Of a stretch of DNA of 64,000 nt, positions 45,334 to 54,379 are shown one piece after another. The notes below the pieces were generated by a model. That model was given only the letters and a program-made list of their open reading frames with translations, was not told the origin of the DNA and searched no databases. The translations under genes and the position numbers were made by a program. Location: positions 4,030,001 to 4,094,000 of the forward strand of contig NZ_CP125957.1 of NCBI RefSeq assembly GCF_030064125.1, in the 5' to 3' direction. The first letter of the stretch is position 1, and each line of letters opens with the position of its first letter. The stretch is from Pseudomonas sp. G2-4 (GTDB lineage Bacteria; Pseudomonadota; Gammaproteobacteria; Pseudomonadales; Pseudomonadaceae).

Positions 45334-46245
45334 TTAATACTTAGGCTTGCCGAAAATACGGCTGATGATGTTCACGAACAGCACGATCATCACCAGCACC
45401 AGTGAGGCCGCCCATGCGAGCTCGAGCTGGTTGTCGAAAGGCATCCCGGAGAAGTTGTAGATCAGCACCGCCAGCGAGGCAGTCGGGTTCATGACCTCGA
45501 GATTGCCCTGGTGGTAAATCCAGTAGTTGCTGAACAGCGCGGTAAACAGCAGCGGCGCGGTCTCGCCCGCGGCACGTGCCACAGCCAGCATGACGCCGGT
45601 CAGGATGGCCGGCATGCCCGTCGGCAGGACGATTTTCCAGATCACCTGCGAGCGGGTGCAGCCCATGCCATAGGCGGCATCCTTCATGATCTTGGGCACC
45701 ATGCGCATCGACTCTTCCGCCGTCAGCACGACGATCGGCAGCATCAGTACTGCCAGCGCTACGCCACCGGCCGGCGCCGAATAGGTGCCGGTGGTCATCA
45801 CAACCAAGGCGTAAGCGAACACCCCGGCCAGAATCGAAGGCAGGCCCGTGAGCATCTTGGCGGCAAACCGCGCGGCGTTCCCCAGCTTGCTGTCCGGCCC
45901 CAGCTCAGCCAGGAAGACTGCGGCCATGATGCCGACCGGCACCGCGATCGCAGCCGCGATACCGACCATCACGAAGGTACCTGCCATGGCGTTGCCGAAG
46001 CCGCCACCCATTTCGAAGCCGGTCGGCGGCAGTTCGGTGAAGACTTCCAGGTTCAGGCGCGCACCGCCACGGGTGATCAGCATGTAGAGCACGGAAATCA
46101 GCGGCACACTGGCCAGCAGCGCACCCGCCCAGACCAGGGTGGTCAGGATCAGGCTGCGCAGCGCGCGGCCTTCGAACTTGCGCTGCAAGCTGGGCATCGC
46201 GCCCGTTGGCGCCGTCAAGTCTGTTGCTGCGGTGAGATCAGTCAT
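45334..46245 (-). CDS. pstA: phosphate ABC transporter permease PstA
   Basis: A 303-residue inner-membrane permease with six spans and the EAA loop EESMRMVPKIMKDAAYGMGCTRSQVIWKIVLP (only part quoted: AYGMGCTRSQVIWKI). With PstC it forms the phosphate channel. The start is ATG 46245, overlapping the pstC stop in TGATG; GTG 46248 is an alternative. The order pstS-C-A-B and 18-base spacing to pstB confirm identity. Confidence 0.95.
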   Translation of the reverse strand: MTDLTAATDLTAPTGAMPSLQRKFEGRALRSLILTTLVWAGALLASVPLISVLYMLITRGGARLNLEVFTELPPTGFEMGGGFGNAMAGTFVMVGIAAAIAVPVGIMAAVFLAELGPDSKLGNAARFAAKMLTGLPSILAGVFAYALVVMTTGTYSAPAGGVALAVLMLPIVVLTAEESMRMVPKIMKDAAYGMGCTRSQVIWKIVLPTGMPAILTGVMLAVARAAGETAPLLFTALFSNYWIYHQGNLEVMNPTASLAVLIYNFSGMPFDNQLELAWAASLVLVMIVLFVNIISRIFGKPKY

Positions 46246-47210
46246 CACTTATTACCCCGTTGGGCATACATCATGATCATCGAACCGAAGATGTTCACGA
46301 TCAGCGTAATCAACATCAGCACCAGGGCCGCATACATCAACACTTCGATCTCGTTCGGCCCGGCTTCGGGGAAGTTCAACGCCAGCAAGGCGGCAAGCGT
46401 GTTGGCCGGGGCAAACAGCGAGAGGGAAATGTTGTTGGCATTGCCGACCAGCATGGCCAGCGCCATCGTCTCGCCCAGCGCGCGCCCAAGGCCCAGCACC
46501 AGCGAGCCGAAGATGCCGGTGGCGGCGGAAGGCACCATCACTTTGAGAATTGCTTCCCAGTGCGTGGTCCCCATGCCATAGGCAGCCTGCTTGGTCTTCA
46601 TCGGTACGCCTGTAAGCGCATCCTGCGAAACGGCGGCGATGGTCGGCAGAATCATGATCGCAAGCACCAGCGCCGCCGGCAGCAGCCCCGGCCCGCTCAG
46701 GGACGTGCCGAAAAAGGGTACCCAGCCGAGTTCGCTGTTCAACCAGGTTGTCAGCGGCCGGATCGCCGGAATTACTACGTAGATCCCCCACAGTCCATAG
46801 ACTACGCTGGGGATGGCCGCGAGCAGTTCGACGATGGTACGGAAAATAGCGGCAAGCTTGGGCGGCAGGAAATCCTGGGTCAGGAAAATCGCCATGCTGA
46901 CGCCGAAAAAGCCTGCGATCAGCAACGCGATCAGCGCGCTGTAGAGCGTGCCCCAGATAGCCGGGAGGATGCCATATTTGCCCTGGTTAACGTCCCAGAC
47001 GCTGCCCAGAAGCACGTCGAAACCGTGTTTCTCCATGCCGGGAAGTGCCTTGCGTCCCACCTCGAACACCAGGGCAAATACCAGCGCCAGAATCAACACC
47101 ACACCGATGCGCGCAAGCGCACGAAAGGTGCGATCAACCAGGAAATCCTTCGTCGAGGGTGGCTGGCAGGCAGAGTCCGGGTTAACCGGTACGACAAAAG
47201 GTTTGTTCAT
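46245..47210 (-). CDS. pstC: phosphate ABC transporter permease PstC
   Basis: A 321-residue permease, the partner of PstA, with six spans and the EAA loop around KTKQAAYGMGTTHWEAILKV. VVELLAAIPSVVYGLWGI is the family signature. It starts 76 bases after pstS and overlaps pstA, so the three are translated as a unit. Confidence 0.95.
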   Translation of the reverse strand: MNKPFVVPVNPDSACQPPSTKDFLVDRTFRALARIGVVLILALVFALVFEVGRKALPGMEKHGFDVLLGSVWDVNQGKYGILPAIWGTLYSALIALLIAGFFGVSMAIFLTQDFLPPKLAAIFRTIVELLAAIPSVVYGLWGIYVVIPAIRPLTTWLNSELGWVPFFGTSLSGPGLLPAALVLAIMILPTIAAVSQDALTGVPMKTKQAAYGMGTTHWEAILKVMVPSAATGIFGSLVLGLGRALGETMALAMLVGNANNISLSLFAPANTLAALLALNFPEAGPNEIEVLMYAALVLMLITLIVNIFGSMIMMYAQRGNK

Positions 47211-47286
47211 GGGCTAAGTCCGGAACGGGGGGAAAACTCTCCCGGCGTGGCGCAGACGCACACACACCGAGAGAGACCTCACGGCG

Positions 47287-48315
47287 TTACTGAATGTTGG
47301 CGGATGCTTTGCGAACCTGCTCGACGACCGATTGCGGCAATGGGATGTAACCCATCGAATCGGCAATCTTCTGCCCTTCGGTCAGGCTGTATTCGACCAT
47401 TTCACGCATGGCCTTGGCCTTGGCCGGGTTGCCGTTGTCCTTGCGGAAGATCATCCAGGTGTAGGACGTGATCGGGTAGGACTTGGCACCGTCCGGATCA
47501 GGCAACCAGGCCACCAGGTTTTCCGGCATCTTCACTGCCGCCAGGGCCTCGGCACCGCTTTCGGCGTTTGGCACGACGTACTGGCCGGCCTTGTTCTGCA
47601 GTTGAGCGAAGTCGACTTTGGCCAGCTTGGCGAAGCCGTATTCGATATAGCCAATCGCGCCCGGGGTCTGGCGCACAGTAGCCGTCACACCATCGTTCTT
47701 CGGCGACTTGATGAACTTGTCGCTGGCCGGCCAGTTGACAGTGTTGCCCTCGCCCAGCGCTTGTTTGAAGTCTGGATTGATGGTTGCCAGGTGCTTGGTG
47801 AATACCGCGGTTGTACCGCTGGAGTCCGCACGTACAACTACAGTGATCGGCGTATCGGACAGTTTCAGGTCCGGGTTGGCGGCAGCGATCTGCGGATCGT
47901 TCCAGCGTGTGATCTTGCCCAGGAAAATGTTCGAGTACACATCGCGAGGCAGCTTGAGCCCCTTGGGATTGCCCGGCAGATTGTAGGCCAGCACGATTTC
48001 ACCGGCGGTCATCGGCAACAACTGCACGCCTTCGGCGACCTTGGCGATGTCTTCATCTTTCATCGCCGAGTCACTGGCGGCGAAATCAACGGTCTTGTTC
48101 AGGAAGTCCTGTACGCCCGCGCCACTGCCCTTGGATTGGTAATCCACCGTCACATCGTCGGATTTCTTACTGAAATCCTTGAACCAGGTGAGGTAGATCG
48201 GTGCCGGGAAGCTGGCGCCGGAACCTGTCAGACGGACATTCTCGGCAGCAAATACCGAGGTGGCACTTAGAGCAACCGCAACGGCGAGTGCAGCAGTCTT
48301 CATCAGACGTTTCAT
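47287..48315 (-). CDS. pstS: periplasmic phosphate-binding protein PstS
   Basis: A 342-residue secreted protein with a signal peptide ending VFAAEN (residues about 1-23) and the phosphate site blocks LTGSGASFPAP, YQSKGSGAGVQDF, FAASDSAM and VRADSSGTTAVF. It captures phosphate in the periplasm for PstCAB. AAGGAC lies before the ATG. The promoter region shared with ppk2 has a Pho-box-like site 50 bases upstream. It belongs to the long PstS type found in Pseudomonas. Confidence 0.96.
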   Translation of the reverse strand: MKRLMKTAALAVAVALSATSVFAAENVRLTGSGASFPAPIYLTWFKDFSKKSDDVTVDYQSKGSGAGVQDFLNKTVDFAASDSAMKDEDIAKVAEGVQLLPMTAGEIVLAYNLPGNPKGLKLPRDVYSNIFLGKITRWNDPQIAAANPDLKLSDTPITVVVRADSSGTTAVFTKHLATINPDFKQALGEGNTVNWPASDKFIKSPKNDGVTATVRQTPGAIGYIEYGFAKLAKVDFAQLQNKAGQYVVPNAESGAEALAAVKMPENLVAWLPDPDGAKSYPITSYTWMIFRKDNGNPAKAKAMREMVEYSLTEGQKIADSMGYIPLPQSVVEQVRKASANIQ

Positions 48316-48364
48316 TCAGGGAGTCCTTGTGATTTACGGGCTCCCGAAACTTTGCAGCAGCTTT

Positions 48365-48382
48365 GTTACGATTTTATGAAAG
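48365..48382 (-). promoter_or_regulatory. Pho-box-like site for pstS
   Basis: On the minus strand CTTTCAT-AAAA-TCGTAAC (7-4-7) matches the PhoB half-site CTGTCAT in 6 of 7 positions in the first half and is weak in the second. It lies 50 bases upstream of pstS. The second half and the next bases (TCGTAACAAA) are identical to the site facing ppk2. Confidence 0.6.
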
Positions 48383-48436
48383 TTGAATGGCAAACGGCAC
48401 TTTCGTCCCTCCTTTCCAGTGCAGCCACGCATTTTA

Positions 48437-48454
48437 ATGTCATTCATTCGTAAC
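48437..48454 (+). promoter_or_regulatory. Pho-box-like site for ppk2
   Basis: On the plus strand ATGTCAT-TCAT-TCGTAAC (7-4-7) matches the PhoB half-site in 6 of 7 positions in the first half. It lies 47 bases upstream of the ppk2 start and mirrors the site for pstS. Confidence 0.6.
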
Positions 48455-48500
48455 AAATAACGACTAAGACTTTGCCATCCCCCACGATGCGAGTTCGCCC

Positions 48501-49418
48501 ATGCTCTCTACTGCAGACACCTTGATACAGCGCATCCACCGTGAGCTGCTTGACCACAGTGACGAAGAGCTGGAACTGGAACTATCCGAAGACGGGCATG
48601 ACCTGGATGCGCTGCTTGATGAACATGTTGAGGAAAGCAGCGAGAAGGCTGCTCGAAGGGTTTACTTCAGCGAACTGTTCCGCCTGCAAGGCGAACTGGT
48701 AAAACTGCAGAGCTGGGTAGTCAAGACAGGCCACAAAGTCGTGATCCTGTTCGAAGGGCGTGATGCAGCCGGCAAAGGGGGGGTTATCAAGCGTATCACC
48801 CAACGACTCAACCCCCGGGTCTGCCGTGTCGCCGCCCTGCCCGCCCCCAACGACCGTGAACGGACGCAGTGGTACTTCCAGCGCTATGTCTCGCACCTGC
48901 CGGCAGCCGGTGAAATCGTGCTGTTCGACCGCAGCTGGTACAACCGCGCAGGCGTTGAACAAGTCATGGGCTTTTGCAGTGACGATCAGTACGAGGAGTT
49001 CTTCCGCAGCGTACCGGAGTTCGAGCGTATGCTCGCCCGCTCCGGCATCCAGCTGATCAAATACTGGTTTTCCATTTCCGACCAGGAACAGCACCTGCGC
49101 TTCCTCAGCCGCATTCACGACCCGCTCAAGCAGTGGAAGCTTAGCCCCATGGACCTGGAGTCTCGTCGGCGCTGGGAGGCGTATACAAAGGCCAAGGAAA
49201 TCATGCTTGAGCGCACCCATATCGCCGAGGCGCCATGGTGGGTGATACAAGCCGACGACAAGAAGAAGGCCAGACTCAACTGTATCCATCACCTGCTCGG
49301 CCAGATGCCCTATGAGGAAGTTGAACTCCCGGTGATCGAGCTACCGGAACGCGTCAGGCAAGAAGACTACTTCCGCAGTCCTACGCCGCCGGAAATCATC
49401 GTTCCTCAGGTTTATTGA
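48501..49418 (+). CDS. ppk2: polyphosphate kinase 2
   Basis: A 305-residue class I PPK2, which moves phosphate between polyphosphate and nucleoside diphosphates. Walker A is FEGRDAAGKGG near residue 84, the lid region has RERTQWYFQRYV, and Walker B is IVLFDRSWYNRAGVE. The first 50 residues are acidic (EELELELSEDGHDLDALLDEH). It is divergent from pstS with its own Pho-box-like site, linking polyphosphate use to phosphate starvation. Confidence 0.94.
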   Translation: MLSTADTLIQRIHRELLDHSDEELELELSEDGHDLDALLDEHVEESSEKAARRVYFSELFRLQGELVKLQSWVVKTGHKVVILFEGRDAAGKGGVIKRITQRLNPRVCRVAALPAPNDRERTQWYFQRYVSHLPAAGEIVLFDRSWYNRAGVEQVMGFCSDDQYEEFFRSVPEFERMLARSGIQLIKYWFSISDQEQHLRFLSRIHDPLKQWKLSPMDLESRRRWEAYTKAKEIMLERTHIAEAPWWVIQADDKKKARLNCIHHLLGQMPYEEVELPVIELPERVRQEDYFRSPTPPEIIVPQVY

Positions 49419-49426
49419 GATACGCC

Positions 49427-49452
49427 AGGGGCGCCCAGTGCCAAGCGCCCTT
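49427..49452 (+). terminator. probable terminator of ppk2
   Basis: A GGGCGC / GCGCCC stem with a 10-base loop begins about 10 bases after the ppk2 stop and is followed by TTCT. The T-run is short, so efficiency is uncertain. Confidence 0.5.
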
Positions 49453-49551
49453 CTACCACCTGACATGTTCCTGTCAGCCTCCCGTCACCCTGACGTCAGA
49501 TCGTCCCGCCTAAAGTAACGCCAGGATTGCTCCTGCGGTGCCAGCGTCAAA

Positions 49552-49645
49552 CCTGTAGGAGCGAGCCTGCTCGCGAAGGCGGCAGCACATCCAGTATCGA
49601 TGCAAGCTGAACCACCGCTTTCGCGAGCAGGCTCGCTCCCACAGG
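49552..49645. repeat. REP pair (REPIN) between ppk2 and the oxidoreductase remnant
   Basis: Two inverted copies, CCTGTAGGAGCGAGCCTGCT (from 49552) and its mirror TTCGCGAGCAGGCTCGCTCC ending in CACAGG at 49645, flank a spacer of about 40 bases. This is the common GTGGGAGCGAGC-type REP doublet of fluorescent pseudomonads. It occupies most of the gene-free interval 49453-49724. Confidence 0.85.
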
Positions 49646-49724
49646 ATCCTGGCTTGACCAAAGATTTGCACGCGACGTTGCTGTTTGCTGGAGCTCTTGT
49701 CATCAGCCGGAAGGAGAAACGCAA

Positions 49725-50480
49725 ATGAACCACCCTGACGGGCACGACAGCGCGCTTGATCAATTCATCTGGCCATTGCCAGACGGCATTCTGGACCGTA
49801 AAGACCTGTTGCTTCGCCTGCGCGCCGAACGGCGATTCATGGCCGCGCAGGACCCTGCGTGCAGGCTCGATCAACGGGACTACCTGCTTTCGCTGATCGA
49901 TTCGGCATCAACACGGGCCGACGGCGCCGCGCAACGCTCAGGTTTCGATGCCCGGCGAATGCGTAGCGTCATCACCGAAGCGGCCACGAGAAGCCATTGG
50001 GGCAAGCCTTCAGGAGGTCGCCGAACGCAGGGCATCGCCGCACACTACGATGCGCAGACCTGCATGGCCGCGGTACTCGATGTCGAGCTGAGCGACGAGG
50101 GGCGCTTGATTGTGCATGACACGGTATTTGTCGCTGACCTGGGCGCTGTAGAAAACCCCGGTCGCCTACGCGCCCAGCTTGAAGGCGCGTGCCTGATGGG
50201 GGTCGCGTTCGTGGCATCTTCTGAATTTGGCGCGACAGCGACTGACCTGTGCCCGACAATCGCCCAGCGCCCCCGTTGGCCGCTCGTATCATGGCTGCCA
50301 GGGCACATCGCGGTACACCTGATCAACCCGACGGGTGCGCTCCAGGCCAGCCAGCCCAGCCAGGTGAGTTACGTACCCGTCGTCCGGGCCTTGTGCAATG
50401 CGATTTGCAAAGCCTCGGACAAGCGTACCCGCGATTTGCCGTTCAGAAGCCAATGGCTCGAAAGAGCCGGCGGACGTTAA
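49725..50480 (+). CDS. C-terminal remnant of an IorB-type molybdenum oxidoreductase large subunit
   Basis: A 251-residue product matching only the last third of isoquinoline 1-oxidoreductase beta subunits (about 740 residues). It includes WPLPDG, RLRAER, GFDARRMRSVITEAA, SHWGKP, QGIAAHYDAQTCMAAVLDVEL, VFVADLGAVENPGRLRAQLEGACLMGVAF. The aldehyde oxidase N-terminal and first molybdopterin segments are missing. It nevertheless has a strong ribosome site (GGAAGGAGAA) and no internal stop. It cannot hold the full cofactor alone, so it is either a decayed gene or a domain kept for another use. The small 2Fe-2S subunit is not nearby. Confidence 0.75.
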   Translation: MNHPDGHDSALDQFIWPLPDGILDRKDLLLRLRAERRFMAAQDPACRLDQRDYLLSLIDSASTRADGAAQRSGFDARRMRSVITEAATRSHWGKPSGGRRTQGIAAHYDAQTCMAAVLDVELSDEGRLIVHDTVFVADLGAVENPGRLRAQLEGACLMGVAFVASSEFGATATDLCPTIAQRPRWPLVSWLPGHIAVHLINPTGALQASQPSQVSYVPVVRALCNAICKASDKRTRDLPFRSQWLERAGGR

Positions 50481-50570
50481 GTCACTGCTGGGCTTCAAAT
50501 CAAACCCAGCGTTCCGATAGCCACAAAAGCAGGGTAAATTATTTCTTCCAAATGAGTGAGGTTTCGCGCC

Positions 50571-52262
50571 ATGCCTTCAACTCCCTGTGCCCCGTCCAGC
50601 ATCCGTGGACAACGCGGCGCGGACCTGTTCGTAGAAGTACTGCGCAGCGAAGGCGTTCGCCATGTCTTCGGCAATCCGGGAACAACGGAGCTGCCTTTGC
50701 TCGATGCGCTCTCGGGCGTCCCTGAGATTCACTACGTGCTCGGCCTCCAGGAGGCCTCCGTCGTGGCGATGGCCGACGGTTATGCGCAGGCATCCGGCCG
50801 TCCCGGTTTCGTCAACCTCCATACAGCCGGAGGCCTTGGCAATGCGATGGGCGCCATCCTGAACGCGAAGATGGCGAACACGCCGCTGGTGATCACCGCG
50901 GGCCAACAGGATACCCGCCACGGCGTGACCGACCCGCTGCTTCATGGTGATCTGGTCAGTCTGGCCCGACCGAGCGTCAAATGGGCGGAGGAAATCCAGC
51001 ATCCCGAACATATCCCGATGCTGCTGCGTCGCGCTCTTCAGGACTGCCGCACGGGGCCGACCGGCCCGGTTTTTCTTTCGCTGCCGATCAACGTGATGGA
51101 GCAGCACACCGATGCCGGTGCTGGCCAGCCGTCGCGAATCGAACGAGGTGCGGTGACCGCGGCGATTGACCCGTTGGCTGACGCCCTATCGACGGTTACC
51201 CCCGGTCGCCTGGCGATTATCGTCGGGGAGGAGGTATTCCAGTCGAATGCGCAAGTGGAAGCGGTGAGACTCGCCGAAGCACTCGGCGCGCCGGTTTTCG
51301 GGCCATCCTGGCCCGGGCATATCCCCTTCCCCACCGCTCATCCTCAATGGCGAGGAGTCTTGTCGCCCAAAGCTGCCGATATCAGCGAAACGTTCGCTGA
51401 CTTCGAGGCGGTCTTCCTGCTCGGCGGCCATTCGCTGATCAGTTACCAATACTCGCAAGGCCCGGCGATTCCCCCTCATTGCCGTCTCATTCAATTGACC
51501 GGCGATGGCCACCAACTGGGCAGAGTGCATGGAACGGCGCTGGGATTGATAGGCGACATAAAGCTGTCCTTGCAGTTGTTGCTGCCGCTGCTGGATCAGA
51601 CACTGGCCCCACACGGCCAGCCAATCGCGACGCTGCGAAATGTCGCTGCGCACGAGCGCAGTACCCGCCGAATCGAAGTGGCCGACCGCGCGTATCGCGA
51701 ATTCAATACGCCCGTGACAACGCCTTTCGTTGCGGCCCATGAAGCTGTCCGGGCAATCGGCCCCGACGTGTGGATCGTCGACGAAGCGCCGGTCACCATC
51801 GCTCATGTGCGTGCTTGCCTGGATTCGCATTCGGCCCGCCAGTACCTGTTTACGCGTAGCGCCATCCTCGGCTGGGGCATGCCGGCGGCTGTCGGTACAT
51901 CCCTTGGCCTGGACCGCAACCCGGTGGTCTGCCTGGTCGGCGATGGCTCGGCGATGTATTCACCCCAAGCGCTTTGGACAGCGGCACACGAGCGTTTGCC
52001 AGTCACCTTTGTGGTCATGAACAATGGTGAATACAACATCCTGAAAAACTACGCGCGTAACCAGGCGCACTACCGAAGTGCCGGTACTAACCAGTTCATC
52101 GGCATGGACATCCGGGACCCGGCCATCGACTTCCAGGCCCTCGCCTCCTCCCTGGGGGTTGCTTCGCGCAGGGTCGAGCGCGCCAGCGATATTGCTGAAG
52201 CGGTCGAGGATGGCATTCGCTCAGGCCGCCCCAATCTCATCGAATTACCGATCATGGCTTGA
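50571..52262 (+). CDS. thiamine-diphosphate enzyme, benzoylformate decarboxylase-like
   Basis: A 563-residue ThDP enzyme. The N-terminal FGNPGTTELPLLDAL and the activating Glu61 in LGLQEASVVAMADG, followed by LHTAGGLGNAMG with its His, match benzoylformate decarboxylase. The cofactor motif is GDGSAMYSPQALWTAA-HERLPVTFVVMNN. Members also include acetolactate-synthase-like and other 2-ketoacid decarboxylases, so the substrate is provisional. ATG 50571 has GAGG about 10 bases upstream; GTG 50556 is in frame. A LysR gene lies convergently downstream. Confidence 0.85.
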   Translation: MPSTPCAPSSIRGQRGADLFVEVLRSEGVRHVFGNPGTTELPLLDALSGVPEIHYVLGLQEASVVAMADGYAQASGRPGFVNLHTAGGLGNAMGAILNAKMANTPLVITAGQQDTRHGVTDPLLHGDLVSLARPSVKWAEEIQHPEHIPMLLRRALQDCRTGPTGPVFLSLPINVMEQHTDAGAGQPSRIERGAVTAAIDPLADALSTVTPGRLAIIVGEEVFQSNAQVEAVRLAEALGAPVFGPSWPGHIPFPTAHPQWRGVLSPKAADISETFADFEAVFLLGGHSLISYQYSQGPAIPPHCRLIQLTGDGHQLGRVHGTALGLIGDIKLSLQLLLPLLDQTLAPHGQPIATLRNVAAHERSTRRIEVADRAYREFNTPVTTPFVAAHEAVRAIGPDVWIVDEAPVTIAHVRACLDSHSARQYLFTRSAILGWGMPAAVGTSLGLDRNPVVCLVGDGSAMYSPQALWTAAHERLPVTFVVMNNGEYNILKNYARNQAHYRSAGTNQFIGMDIRDPAIDFQALASSLGVASRRVERASDIAEAVEDGIRSGRPNLIELPIMA

Positions 52263-52300
52263 AGCTGACGGGCGTTCACCTTGGTGCGGATCCATATGTT

Positions 52301-53281
52301 TCAAGTCTGGAACCATTCCCTGCGCTCATCCAGTGTGTGACGGATCAGTTCGACGAGCATCTGCACTTGCGGCGTCTGCTGAGAATCGGTGCCCACGGCC
52401 ATCCACAGATAACGCTGCATCGGCTGGTTGAACAACCCCGGCAAGGCCACCAGGCCACGGTCGAAACGGCTCATGTACTGCGGCAACAGGCCAACGCAGG
52501 CGCTGCAGCGGATCATCTCCAGCATCAGCTCATAGGATTGCACCTGCACCACGCCGGCGCGGCGGTGCTCCACCAGGGCATTCCACGGCGTGAAGCAGTC
52601 AAGCTGTCGGTCGGCCTGCCATTGCACCAGCATGTAATCATTTAAATCATCCAGCCGGCCCGGGCGGGTGGCCGGTCGCGAATAGCGCTTGGCGATGTGC
52701 GGCAGGTAATCCAGCCGCGCCAGCCGCTCCGGCACCTGCGTCGGAAAACTTGGCCCCGGCGCCGATGCCTGCGGATCACACAGCCACAACACAAGGTCGG
52801 CGCTGACAGCCTGCAACGACAGCTCGCTGTCCAGGGTGATGATTTGCAACCGCACGCTGGCGTTGCGGCGCAGCAACGAGATCAGGTCGCGGCCCAGGAT
52901 GTCATGCAGAATCGACTCGGCCACGGCGAGTCGGATCAGTGGTTGATCGGCCAGCGGTGACGGATCGTCCTCGCCCAAGGCGAGCAAACGCGCCTGCAAT
53001 TGCCGTCCTTCACGGGTAAGGGCCAAGACGCTGCCCTGAAAGCTGAACAGTGATCGCTGCAGGCGCGCTTCCAGTTGGGCCAATTGTTTGCGCAACCAGG
53101 TGGCCTTGACGTTCAGGCTGCGGGCCGCCTGCATGAAACAACCGCAACGGGCGCTGACCAGAAAACACTGCGCCACCTGGGGTTCGATGCTGGCGACCAA
53201 GGCCAGCCAGGGTTCGGGGGCGCGCGTGGGCGTGCGGTATGCGGGGACAGCCTGGCGTCCTGCTGGCTCGGTGAATGACAT
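52301..53281 (-). CDS. LysR-family regulator (divergent subgroup)
   Basis: A 326-residue regulator with an atypical LysR helix-turn-helix (FLVSARCGCFMQAARSLNVKATWLRKQLAQLEARL, quoted here only as MQAARSLNVKATWLRKQ). An effector domain follows (PLIRLAVAESILHDILGRDL, then ELMLEMIRCSACVGLLPQYM). ATG 53281 has GGGAG 8 bases upstream, and the longer frame to 53401 runs through a REP element. It resembles, from memory, the regulator bordering the PdtAB locus in P. aeruginosa, and lies just beyond the last gene of the secretion operon. Confidence 0.8.
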   Translation of the reverse strand: MSFTEPAGRQAVPAYRTPTRAPEPWLALVASIEPQVAQCFLVSARCGCFMQAARSLNVKATWLRKQLAQLEARLQRSLFSFQGSVLALTREGRQLQARLLALGEDDPSPLADQPLIRLAVAESILHDILGRDLISLLRRNASVRLQIITLDSELSLQAVSADLVLWLCDPQASAPGPSFPTQVPERLARLDYLPHIAKRYSRPATRPGRLDDLNDYMLVQWQADRQLDCFTPWNALVEHRRAGVVQVQSYELMLEMIRCSACVGLLPQYMSRFDRGLVALPGLFNQPMQRYLWMAVGTDSQQTPQVQMLVELIRHTLDERREWFQT

Positions 53282-53322
53282 TAGTGACTCCCTGTCGTTT
53301 AAAGAACGATTAACCCGGTTCT

Positions 53323-53365
53323 CGTGGCGAGGGAGCTTGCTCCCGCTGGACTGCGCAGCAGTCCC
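53323..53365. repeat. single REP element
   Basis: CGTGGCGAGGGAGCTTGCTC followed by CCGCTGGACTGCGCAGCAGTCCC forms a hairpin of the same family as the repeats at 62.7 kb. It sits between the LysR start and the end of the parvulin gene. Confidence 0.8.
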
Positions 53366-53434
53366 GATAAACCCACTGCGGTTCTCCAACTGAAATCCCA
53401 AGCTGCTTTCACCACAAAAAACACTGCGGGGTGA

Positions 53435-54379
53435 TTACCGAACCTCCTCCAAAACCTTGCTCAACTGCGCGCCATCAATGCTCAGCGTCGCGGTGTCGAG
53501 CATGCCGTCCAGGTAGGCCTTGGCGATCTGTTCCTGACGCTGGGCACGCAAGGCCTGAGTCAGGCGCTCGCGCACTTCATCCAGGCTGGCTTGGCGAGCC
53601 GGTTGCTGCTCGGTGAGCTTGATTACATGGAATCCCGCCGCGCTCTGCACTGGATCCGACACTGCCCCCACCTTCAATCGCACCACCGCTTCGCGCACCG
53701 TGGGCACCAGTTGCTGCAAAGGCTGGAAACCACTGTCACCGCCACGCTCGGCGCTGGCGCGGTCCTGGGAAAAACGGCTGGCCAGCGCGGCGAATTCAGC
53801 CGGTGAGACCTGGGCCTTTTTGCTCAGTTCCATGGCTTGCCGACGTACCGCTTCCACCGTCTGCGGCTCGGTCGCCGCGAGGAAGATCTGGCTCACCCGG
53901 TACAGCGCAGGCGCGGTCCAGTTGGCTTTCCCCGCCTCGTAGGCCTGCTTCAGTTCTTCCTCGCTGGGATACCCGGCCGGCACCTGGCTGACCGACTGTA
54001 AATAGTCACGAAAGACTATCTGCTCGGTTGCGGCACGGGTCTGGCGCTCCACCTCCGGACGCTGGCGCCAACCCTGGGCATCGGCCTGCTCCAACACGGC
54101 CTTTTCCGCCAGCCGCGCGCGAATCCAGCCTTCCAGTGCAGCCCGGTTGCCGCGCATCTGCTGGCGAACCTCGGGGGCAAGGGTGGCCAGCAGGGCTTTC
54201 AGTTCTTCGGGGCTGACCTGCTGGCTGCCCAATCGCGCCAGGCTCGGCGAGTCGGTTGTCGCTACGGCGGCTGTCTGCACCGCCGCGACCGGATCGTTGC
54301 CGGGGCGCAAGCCGAGAGTGACCGCTACGGCCACCAGGCCCAGCGCTGCGGCGCTGATGACAAAGGTTGGCTTCTTCAC
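53435..54379 (-). CDS. PpiC-type (parvulin) peptidyl-prolyl isomerase
   Basis: A 314-residue envelope folding factor. A single N-terminal signal/anchor helix (residues 1-25) is followed by a SurA-like N domain (VSPEELKALLATLAPEVRQQM, RARLAEKAVLEQADAQGW) and one parvulin domain (residues about 160-255: YRVSQIFLAA, FSQDRASAERGGDSGF, SAAGFHVIKLTEQQPAR). The GTG start overlaps the stop of the YbjN-like gene (GTGA). It is the last gene of the two-partner secretion operon and probably helps fold the exoprotein or the outer-membrane components. Confidence 0.9.
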   Translation of the reverse strand: MKKPTFVISAAALGLVAVAVTLGLRPGNDPVAAVQTAAVATTDSPSLARLGSQQVSPEELKALLATLAPEVRQQMRGNRAALEGWIRARLAEKAVLEQADAQGWRQRPEVERQTRAATEQIVFRDYLQSVSQVPAGYPSEEELKQAYEAGKANWTAPALYRVSQIFLAATEPQTVEAVRRQAMELSKKAQVSPAEFAALASRFSQDRASAERGGDSGFQPLQQLVPTVREAVVRLKVGAVSDPVQSAAGFHVIKLTEQQPARQASLDEVRERLTQALRAQRQEQIAKAYLDGMLDTATLSIDGAQLSKVLEEVR

